64,000 nt of DNA from Balanoglossus misakiensis (lineage: Eukaryota; Hemichordata). Positions 53,913 through 64,000 of this stretch are shown here, one piece after another. The stretch covers positions 12,400,001-12,464,000 of the forward strand of contig CM082576.2 in assembly GCA_040954595.2 (NCBI GenBank). The letters run 5' to 3'. Positions within the stretch are counted from its first letter, which is position 1. Each line of letters opens with the position of its first letter. The position numbers were made by a program, and so were the translations under genes. Below the pieces are notes generated by a model that saw nothing but the letters and a program-made list of their open reading frames with translations, was not told the origin of the DNA and did not search any database.

Positions 53913-53918
53913 AATAAA
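53913..53918 (+). terminator. Candidate ERMARD poly(A) signal
   Basis: AATAAA 34 bases after the ERMARD stop codon. It competes with a strong splice donor at 53893 (TTAAG|GTAAGA), which lies between stop and signal and could instead send the transcript into a 3' UTR intron. Confidence 0.4.
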
Positions 53919-56900
53919 TTAGTTGACAAGAAGCATTAATTGCTCAATCAAAATTAGACTATTGATAATTGGCAACTCTCATCCTATTTCCGTTGCATCT
54001 GAAAGTTGTCAAGAAATTTGACGATGAGTTTTGAAGTGCGAAGTGGAAACAGTAAGAGTGGGTAATTTTCATTTTATAATACAACACTTAGAGATGGGGA
54101 CAGTATAGATGGAAAGAAAGAAAGAAAAAGCGATTCATTTAGTGGAATATTTTATAGGTCTGAGAGGTCACTTTTAAATTAGCAAATACATATCTTTATT
54201 GTGTTGAGACTGTAGGGGGTAGGGATGTGGGGGTTGGATGGCATGCTGCTTGCGCTTTTTATCCCAGTTTAGAAGATATATGAGTAGAAGAAAAGGTAAG
54301 GAGAAGTTTGGCTAAAGTAAGATGTATGGGACACGTAAATAAGAGATGGGGCTTGGGTATGGAGTCTAGACTAGATTTGAAAAGCAGATAATTAGATCTC
54401 TTACATATTGGGAAATTCATTGAATACAGTAGAGATCGCAATGCGTGATTTTGATCCCGTATTATGTCGAAGATGAAGACGCCCAAAAAAACTTTAATCT
54501 CATCATCGCGAAATGGCAACATTTTTATTCTGTCTTGGTAAGACTGACACATTATGGATCTGTAAATGTTGGGCTTTTGATCAGGGACGAGATATCAAAG
54601 ACAGTTGATTGAATCGAATCTCACAAATGTGGACCCGGAGAACATTTTTGTGTGCGCACTACAGCCACAGTGGCGTCTGTTAGTCGTTAATAATGTTCCG
54701 TGAGATTTGCGTCGTTGGGTGAAAGAAATCCGCAGAGCTAGTGCAGTGGGGGAAACTTTTCAAACCAAATTTAATCAATCTGACGTCAAAATGAAATTCA
54801 GCGATGAAAATTGAAATTGGAAAGCTTAGTTAATGTGCTAGTCAAATATTGGCCTGCTTATAAATATTCCATTGTTGACTCAATGAGTGAAATTACTGGA
54901 TGGTTTCACTCTCGTTCCAGATTAGGTTTTTGTGATAATTACTTCTGCAGTGTCTGCCTTTATTTTCTGTTCTATTACTGTGTTCTAAAGTTGAAGCCTT
55001 TTTGTTTTAAGAAACAAACCATCAGTGGTTTCATCAACACCATTACAATCATTTCTTGGACCATAAACCCTAACTTAAAGGGATACGGTCACCTCTAACT
55101 ATATATGGTCAAAATGGCGTGTGTCTCTTTGACATTTAAGCAGTACATTGGATTCTCTGACTGATGAAAATAAAATTATCACATCAAATTTCGGGAGTAT
55201 AAGGGTGAAATAACGGAGGCCTCCAAATCCGTTCAACTTGTATGTTCAATATAATGCAATGCAGCGCTCTTGAATAAATTTCAATACCAAATGAAGAATT
55301 TTTCATGTTAACTATTAAAATCGGTTAATACTGTCCAAGGTCTTGTTCAAGGCGTTGTATTCTGCAAATAATGAATAAATAAAATTCACTTTTTGAAGTT
55401 ATATCCTGTAAAATTACTCATGGTTTCTGCACTTAAAAAACTTTCTAACTGTGTTTCATGCTTGAATTTCAAACATCAATAAAGCACCTCTAATTCAATA
55501 TTTAAACTTTATATCAGACTTTTTCATTAAATTTTGCTTTTCCGTTTCCCAGCTGGGTCCAGTTCAGCTAAACCTATTTTACTTTCTAAGGAGGAAAACT
55601 AGATTACCTTCACTGTCAACCACAATGCCCTTACCTCCTTGAGAAATTGTCTTGATGGCTCAGTGTGACGCATCAGGCGGCCATCTTACGGAGCCATCAA
55701 GCATTGTGCAAACATTACTGAACATTCAGCACACATTGCTTGGTCACACTCCACTACACTAATGTGTATCTACTATGAATGTGGAATACGGCAAGTTGAC
55801 TAAACTGTGGAAGTTAAAAATACACATTGATGCTCACGCGTCTGATACTGTAAAACGTGAAATTTTCGCGACAGGAAATTTTCGCAATATCAAAAGAGGT
55901 AACTGTTACACGACGATTAATTTTCATGTTCTTGTATTCCATTGCATCACAATCTCCGAAAAATTCCCCGTTTTACAGCAGTTAAGACTGATGAAACATT
56001 TAGCGCATACAGACAGTTCTGCACAGCACCGAATTAGAATTGTAGTATAAGTTACCTGTAATGAGGCATCTCCCAGCAGTCTAATATTTTACTCATTACA
56101 CTATTCATTTTAAAAAGTGAAGTGTAAGATAAAATTGTTTGGCATTTGAACCAATCAGGCTGTGTCCTGAGTCTGATAAGCTGAAAGAAATTCTTCAGAA
56201 GTCTTTTAACGTACAAGTCGAATACCCTTTTATTAGCAAGATGAGAAAACTAACACTGGGTCCCAGGTGTGCTATAGCTAGTTTTACTCAGATTTCTTCT
56301 TCACTGTTCAAAATGACTTCATAATATTCAATTTTGAACAAGCAAGGACTAGAAAGTCTTAGGATTTTTTTTCCTTTTTGACGAAATCTGTCACTTGTCA
56401 GATTGAAGTGTGCCTGAAGGGCATTCTCACAATTACTGATAAAAAAACATGTTGGAAATGTGATTTTCCATACTCCAGGGCTCAGCTGCAAGTCTGACTA
56501 ATATCATCATTTTTCATAATAATCAGGGTGGTTATATCAGTTCGTCTTGTACAAATTGGATCAGTGCTGGGGAATAAGCCCCATGTCAGCGAAAATATGG
56601 TCCAGGCTTCAGCAATTAACTATAAAGCAAGCACAGATTATGAAGTTTGCACACAGGGGTCCAGCTGAACCTTCATCAGTAGCATGCAAAGCAAGCCGAT
56701 TTAATAATTTCCTGCTAATTTCCCGCCTGTGCGCTGTTCGATCACTCTATCAAAGTATGGTTGTGCGTGGTATGTGAAGGTATAGACATAACTCTGAAAT
56801 AGAATTGACCTCCTTCCCCTACATGTATATTCCTGAAATGCAATCACCTGACTTACAAGTGCGTATTGTATACTGTTTGTACTGTATATTCCATTACATT

Positions 56901-59803
56901 GCATTGTATTGTATTGCAGGTGATACAATACAAGCCCTAGTTAAAAAACCACCTTTCTCTTGTCTCCATGTTTGTACAATTTTAACACACATTCAACAGT
57001 GCCCCCATCAAAGACCTACATCATTGGCGCTCTCCTCATACAAGTAAATGCAAAATGTATCTTCATCCCGGGTTGCCAAGCAACTATCGACCGCTGTATG
57101 TTGATGCACTGAAATAATAGTATATGTTTAAAGCAGAAACATTATCTTTATTACGAAAAGCCATTCCCACTAAATAGGACATTTATCCCCCTGTTTTAAA
57201 CTCGGAGAAAAAAAAAAGTGTTTCAGGCAAATTGGAGGTACTTTTTAAATGTCCATTAACCTCTCCAAACCCCTTTTGTCTGTCGTCTTAATCCTGGAGG
57301 GCTAGCTGAAATGTTGTGCATTTTTACAAGACTCTACTTGTCATATTTTCTTAATGTGTCCACGGTATATTAGTGTCACTCAGAGTCACTTCTAAGTGTT
57401 GCTGAAGAATACGATTATTTGAAGCTAATTCCTTCTCAGAATCTTTCCCATGCATTTGTCAGTGATCCGAGCAGCGGTATAGACGCTGAGACTTGTAAAT
57501 TAATGCAAAGTTACTGAAGGTTACAATGAAACGAACTCCCAGTCCCTGAGAAGCCAGTGGCCAATACCTCACGGATGGTAACTTACATACCAATTGAATC
57601 GATGAAGTTTGTGCCAGGCTCATTTCTTTTTCCTTGGCCGGCTCTTGTACATGGCTGAATATCAACTCCCACAGTGCTATTTCGGTCTCTTTTTGTGCAT
57701 ATATGTCTGTCTGTCTGTTTGTCTGCATACAGGTCTACAGGTGTATTAGGTCAGGAGTTTGATCAACTGATGCACCACATATTCCTTGGCTCTGTCATCG
57801 ACATACAGTGAACTCAAGATGTGGGTCCACTCAAAATTGACGGTCTTAGAAATGTGTGGTTGCATACATGTAATAAAGAAGGTGCTTTGGACCTGTACTC
57901 ATATACCGGGGTATTCCTTAAAGGGATGACGTGACAAGTCGTGCAGTTTGATCATTTTGGGGCATCAGTATTTACAAGGAGATTGTGCAGATAAATCAGT
58001 CACTTTCTCATTTTCATCAAACATTAAAATATCAACATTAATTGCCACTTTAAGATGTTTTGGAACACTCTGTATTCTGCAGGCTGCAGCCTGTCTGTGT
58101 GTGAAGTATGTTGTTGTTGCCATTGATAATTGAATTGTGCCCAGGCTTTAATTTGATTTGAACAATTCCAGCCCTTGTTTTTTACATCCAGGCTTTCTCA
58201 AAGAACTCATTGCACGGTGTTTCTGTGTGCTGTAGAACAAGAAACTGAAATTGGTGTATGGAATAAAAATTCTGACAAGATATATGAATCTAATAAACAT
58301 CCCTTTATTAAAGTAAAAAAGCATTTCAAGGAAAATTTAAAGGAATTGTGTGAAAAGAAAATTAAAGCAAGAATTATCATGATCGCATCTTGGGGTACAT
58401 TTCCAAAACTCATATCATGAGAAAAGTGTATAATCTTGTTACTGTAATATTCCAAAATTCGTCCTTAGAGATTGATTAAGGCTGACTCAATCAAGCATGT
58501 CGGATATTATCGGCCATCTAAATGAGAAAGGGGTGGAAAAGTCATAAGTATTACATCAGTGAAGTCTGGAATCATGCTTTAATCAGAATAGAGTGTCGCG
58601 CGTGCCTGGAATGGGATGACGGCAGATAAAAATTTTTATTCTAATCAAAGTCAGTCACAATAATGTGGCTGTAAACATGTGTACCTTGAATCGAGATGAA
58701 GAGTGGAATTTGATCCAAATGATTTGCTGGGTTAATAACTTTACTGTGCTTAAATAAAAATGAGAATTAGTAACAAGAATATTGTTGGTTTTGATTGACA
58801 GGGATCATTCAGCACAGCACAACTCAGTTGTCTCGAATCCTGTATCAAAGTTAAATAACGAGATTCTGAAAAATGCTGTCACAAACACATTTTAGGTGAT
58901 GGCATTTTTGTATAAATATTAAAAGGACAATCTCGTGAATCCTCTTTGAAATGAAAAGACGTGACCCTGAGCTGAAAATGTTTATTACTCGCACTTTCTT
59001 AGTATTTATTTCTCAGATTTCAGTGTTTATGTCGGCTTTAATATGTGAGTTTTCTGGTGACAGCAGGAGCTGTGACATTCTGTAAATTTGTAAAGAATGT
59101 TGTCATTTTGGCGGTGTATTGCTCAGTCAGACATCACCTTTAACACTGTCCTGTGAGTCTTGATCACACCTAGAAGCAGCCATGATTGCTGTGTTGTTAT
59201 GAATCATACAGAAACACGAGATTACCTCCCCCATAGATCTTTTATAGTATTTTATCAAAGCTTTACCAGAACATTGAAAATTGATGCTGTGGTTTGGATC
59301 AAAGGGCCTTGTACTTTTATATAAAAACAGGGTTGATACATTTTCAAAGCTTCTTTTCCCGCATCTTTTGCGAAAATTCCAAGAACATGACAATATTAGA
59401 TCTCCGTTTTCTCGAGATTTGATATAATGTGACATCCACACACACTATACCTCTGGGTAGTCCTCTACCTGTTTACGTTAAATAAGTTGATGACATAGAC
59501 TCTGCCATGTTACTGTAGAGAAAACTCTTACAAAAAACAAAAAACAAAACTTAAAACAACTACAGCTCAACTGAATGTCCTCAGCTGCGCTTATAGTGTA
59601 ACTGCACCTTGTAATGTTGGGGGGAGGGATTTTGAATCAAACAAATCTAGGTGTTTTTTAACCATATCTAGTTTTCTGTCCAGAAATGAAAAATCGCTTT
59701 TCACTGTTGTGACGTACGTTGATAACTCTCAGTTTTAAATTGAATCTCTTATCACATGTCTGATTTTTTTTTGCGAATTGTTTCTGTGCCCTGCTGGCTT
59801 TAG

Positions 59804-59956
59804 GAAGTGTTTCAAGAGACAGATGATGAATTATGGATGATGCTGAATGCAGTTGCAGGGCGACGTCAGTCGTGTGTGTCCTCTGGGCGGAAAAGCGTGA
59901 AGCAGAAACGGAAAGGAGAAGCCAGGATAAGATTGCGAACTATATACTGCGAGAAA
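59804..59956 (+). other. Weak candidate exon
   Basis: A pyrimidine-rich tract ending in TTTAG at 59803 is followed by 51 open codons starting EVFQETDDELWMMLNAVAGRR, then a basic tail, with TGA at 59957. A GTCAGT donor at 59865, of the type used by ERMARD exons 10 and 11, would make a 61-base exon. The D-E-L-x-x-M-L beginning loosely recalls a GoLoco motif, but the diagnostic DDQR is not present. I do not recognise the protein. It could be a 3' UTR exon of ERMARD, an exon of an unseen gene, or chance. Confidence 0.2.
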
Positions 59957-62900
59957 TGATGGAATAGTTGTCAGATTTCTCACCAATTTGTCTTTTCATG
60001 AGAGTGCAGGCTGTAAATCACACTTACGATATCAGTAAATGAAATGCGTGTGTATCGATCTTCACAAAAAATGAGTCTTGGGCATTTTGTATCAATCATA
60101 TTCAGATTGCGTTGTGATATATTCCAAATGTTGATATGCTCTTTTTAGCTGATATTTTCATGGTAGAGACCTATTTTGGCACCTGGGGGAGGGGGTTGTA
60201 TAGTAGATCAAATGCAATAACATAGTTTGTACAAGGGGCATTTAAAGTCTGGTAAACTTTTGACTTCCATTTTACTGAGTGCTTTTGATAATAAAAGAAG
60301 TCTGGTATTGACAGTCTTTCAGTAAACCATAATTTACTTTCAACTGAATGGCCTACAACATAAGCGAATTCTCCTCAAGTTGGCAGACAGCCAACTTTAG
60401 ATTCTTGTCTTTAGTTTTGCACGTAATATATGCTGCTGTAAACTTTGAAAGTGTTCGAGGTTTTTTTTCCGTATCGGCCTTATAGTTGGAGTTCACTGAC
60501 GTAATGTTTTCGTTGCCAAAAGGAAAAAAAAGTTGCACAGGGACAGCGGGAGGGATGCTTTTGATGGCACATGTATTAAGAAAACAGACCGGAAATTGAG
60601 TAGAGATAGGTGCATATGCATCACGCCTTGACATTAGCTGCAGAACTGCCTTGGGATGTGGTCGGTTGTTTTGTTCGATGCTGGGCTGTGCACGTAATGG
60701 AGAGATGGAAGATCGTGACATCTACTCAATAATGAATGACACATTGTTTTTGAGTTTGTTCCTCAACTTTGTGATTCCAGAAATAAAATTTTTGATTGAT
60801 CCATGCCTAAGTGGTCGGAGCTGCCTAAACATGTAACCATTACAAATGCATTGTGTTTATCGCCACTGGGTATATTCAAGTCGATGAGACAATGGTTTGG
60901 TTTCCGGACTCAGTTTAAAATGCCTGAACTATAGACAACATGTTATTTCATCTTAAGTTTCTGCCTGAATAGAGACCAAAGATGATATATATCTCGCGAA
61001 CAAACACACCATCAAAAGGATGCCGTCTCAATGATGTAAAGTGAGGTTCCGGAGCAGGTTAGGGTATCACCCAGCCCACCTATCAGCGGGACAGTTTATA
61101 TCATGAATCTTCTTAAATTTGAGGCTGTCTGAGACGATCAACAGGTGATTTTCTTAATGTCTCACACAACACAGACCGTTTTGCTTCAATTTTCAGCCCA
61201 GTTTACATCACGTAGAGATCATATTACCTGCTTATGTTTCTTTCCTCTGCAATTTTTAGAAATTGTTGGTTCATAGCTTTCAGATTATTAGAACTCAAGC
61301 TGTTGTGGTAAATTATTGAAGTCTGATCTATCGATTCTCCACCCTGGAGTCCCTCAAGGTAATGAGACCAATCTGGTCAAATTAAGAAAAATGCGTATAG
61401 AACTAGAAAACCAAGCTTTTGTTGATGATGTAAATGTAATCAGTTATACATGTATACATACACACAAATTAATGCATTGATTCAGACATTGCTGGTGTTC
61501 AAACTAGGAATTGACAGGCTGTAACTGAGCGACTGCAAAACTGAAGCGGTGTGATAAGTCTTATCCGCCAAACCATCTGAGAAAAACACTTCCAAGCACT
61601 GTGCAGGTGCGTGGGGAATCTCGGACATGTTTCTCTCATGTGAAAAAAAACCTTGGTGTCACTCTCGATTCCCATTAAGATATCCCTGTACAGATGTTTG
61701 TAAAAATGGCCAACATCCAGCTTTAAGACAGCTATAAGCTTCATTCGCCACTTGTCACTCCCGAAACTTTAAAGCAGTGTCAGTTACACTAACTTTTGGC
61801 TATTTTTTTCAGTATATTCTCCCATGTAACAGTATATTCTTCCATTCTGAATCTTTGTAACAGAAAAAATAACACAAATGCTAACTACAAAGACAGAAAT
61901 GTTTGATCAAAGGAAGTCATGAAACACAGTTAACATATAATTTCTTCTATCTCTTACTACAGTAAGTTGTTGACCTTTTACCCAGAATGCAATTATTATA
62001 ATGTGATTTAACATTTAACCCCTTAGCACGAAGTAAAAACCTATTTAAAGCAGCTAGAATTGAACGGCTTTTGATTTTACTCTGTTGCTTACGATACAGA
62101 CTTGCAATGGTTATGTTTCAACTCAACCATAGACACTGGACATTATCTGTCTGAACTCCTTCAGCAGTATTATGCCATGACTACATGTCTCAGCAGCTCC
62201 TCCTGTGATACATTTTTTCAGACATTTCTCTTCCAGTAGCTCCGGACATGGTTTGCAAGGACCTTAGGAATGTTTTCCATTAATGATAAAGGTGCCTTGC
62301 TGAGTGAGTTTATGTTGGAAATTGATCAGTTCGAGGTCATCACATTTGTATCTGATAATTTGTAGTGGACATGAATGTAGCGATTCTGATGAAACGGGAG
62401 CACAGTGTCCTCGACACTAGTTTCAATTTGAGGGTGTCATAGAATTATTATTTCTACATGCAAACATTGGAGAAAGTTTTCACTTCATTCAAAGAATTAT
62501 TTCAGAGATGGTCAGAAATGATTCCATAAAAAAACCTATGTACGCTTCTCTGCTGTACACACTGAAATTTATTACCCTGAAATACGTGACTATAATCACA
62601 AGACTTCCAACTGTTTTAGCACTAAATAGCCATTATCTCTCATTCCTGCATGATACCACCCACAGAGCACAATAAAAGTGTCAGAAAAATTAACCCTGTG
62701 CATGTGGTATTTTATTATGGTTTTATTTTTGATGTTGAAAATTGTGGTACATGAATGTGAATGTGTATTCTCTTGTGATCTTCTAATCAGATGAATTAAA
62801 CTCTACAAATAGTTTCAGCTAACAAATAAAAGAGAAAACATTTTTTTTCCTTTTTTCAATCTTAAGTCAGTGACTATACCATATACTATGATGAACTTTC

Positions 62901-63253
62901 ACTTTGAAAAATTTAGTGTGTTGTAAATTTTGGCATATGGTGTACACTACATGTACACTCATTAAATCGTTCTCTTGTCATGGAGACGTCTTGAGCTGTG
63001 TGAAAAAATCCTGTTGAGCCAAAAATAGTAACTGTCTTGTCGGAAATGGTTGACAATATATACGGTAATTATGTTTTCAGCCTTGACTGCAGATTTGAAG
63101 ACATTATGATAATTAACTTGTGGCTGGATATAGCTTTTGACATGAACAGTTGATCTGAACAAAATCTTCTTCTCGCTCACTGTTGGTACAAAGCATGTGC
63201 CTAATGAACATGCTACCTACATGTATATACAGTATATGTATCTATCCATCTTT

Positions 63254-63273
63254 CTGTCTGTCTGTCTGTCTGT
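63254..63273. repeat. CTGT microsatellite
   Basis: Five perfect CTGT units followed by degenerate TCTG/TCCG units to about 63300. Nothing indicates a function. Confidence 0.9.
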
Positions 63274-64000
63274 GTATCTCTGTATGTCTGTCCGTCCGTC
63301 TGCCTGCATGCCTATAGATGAAATCAATGCAACAAAAACTGGAAAAACCACTGCATGGATGTAACACTTTACATAAAGTGATGGAGAGCAGACTTAAATT
63401 TTCTGATGGGGCTTGTATTTGCTCTAACTCAGTCACCCCAAGTTGGTGTCATAACACACTACATATTGCACGTTGTGCCATGAATTTTAACTTGTGTTGG
63501 AAAACTAGATTGACTTTATTCCCAAAGGGGCTACGGTCAGCGTAACTATTACCTATATAGCCCATCCCCAATACAAATTTTAATTCACCACAAATCAATC
63601 ACAGCTTCCTTTATCAAGTCTGATTTTCTCCCTATGAATATTTTGAATATCTGATCAGTCGCTGAAATCCATGAATAATGTCAAGTTTAAAAATGTGGAA
63701 GCTGACAATTTGATTTTATGTGGGGTGTTTAAGGGCTTTAAACGGTCATTAGCACCAAAGGAACATTAATAATATCACTTGACAAGGCAATAAATCTAGA
63801 TGTTGAAAGCAACCAATTTTTAGACACCGGGCATTATATCTGCCATAATCAGTTTTGTCCAGTTGTATTAATCCTGAACATACTTTTGACATCGATGATG
63901 TATTTTTTCATTGTCAATGTCATGATAAAGTCCTGATTAATACTGAGTATTATGGTTAGAAAGAAAACAGGATGTCAAATAGATTGACACCAGTGCTGTG

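Larger units (their letters stand above)
53919..64000. other. About 10 kb without a confident gene
   Basis: AT-rich sequence with only short reading frames. It holds a CTGT microsatellite at 63254-63273, a partial repeat edge near 55076-55095 (AAAGGGATACGGTCACC, similar to one at 29958-29976), and one weak candidate exon at 59804. It may be intergenic or part of a large intron of a gene outside the window. Confidence 0.6.

Noticed and set aside
58175-58420. 81-codon lysine-rich frame
   Set aside because: Composition follows the local A-rich sequence; no recognisable motif or retroelement signature, and no neighbouring exons.
63242-63436. Frame rich in RTDRHTEIHRQTD
   Set aside because: It is a translation of the CTGT microsatellite on the other strand.

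Overview
This window is an animal nuclear genome segment. It carries multi-exon genes with GT-AG introns, long AT-rich introns and intergenic DNA, microsatellites, poly-C runs and small hairpin transposons. All four recognisable gene families (TECPR2, DHRS7, PCNX4, ERMARD) are metazoan and close enough to the vertebrate proteins to follow exon by exon. The intron sizes, the frequent acatgtac-type words and the hairpin elements suggest a marine invertebrate; an acorn worm or amphioxus-like deuterostome is my best guess, but the sequence does not prove it.

Layout. (1) 0.1-14.6 kb, minus strand: TECPR2, 15 coding exons, 1459 codons, with an N-terminal WD40 propeller, a disordered middle, tectonin repeats and a C-terminal LC3-interacting motif. 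(2) 14.7-18.8 kb, plus strand: DHRS7 copy A, a membrane-anchored short-chain dehydrogenase/reductase (331 aa), head-to-head with TECPR2 across a compact shared promoter that holds a perfect CRE. (3) 19.0-27.7 kb, minus strand: two tandem units of about 4 kb, each with an intact DHRS7 copy (B and C, 332 aa each). Copy A is tail-to-tail with B. (4) 27.8-36.0 kb, minus strand: PCNX4 (pecanex-like 4), 8 coding exons, 1243 aa. (5) 36.0-53.9 kb, plus strand: ERMARD, 15 coding exons, 682 aa, head-to-head with PCNX4 across about 80 bases with a TISU/YY1-like start element. Its last intron is 7.9 kb. (6) 53.9-64 kb: no confident gene, one weak candidate exon near 59.8 kb.

The exon models were assembled by hand. 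In each of the six genes the summed coding exon length is a multiple of three and the intron phases agree at every junction, which is the main reason for high confidence.

Most interesting points: the DHRS7 family is mosaic. Copy A is nearly identical to B and C from late exon 2 to mid exon 4, introns included, and then abruptly divergent, as gene conversion would leave it. All three DHRS7 promoter regions carry AGGTCA-type half-sites 7 bases apart. Several palindromic insertions, some with target-site duplications, distinguish the copies and date events. ERMARD has two R-X4-H motifs of the HEPN ribonuclease type. The DHRS7-PCNX4 neighbourhood matches human 14q23.1. I do not see a wholly new gene system here.
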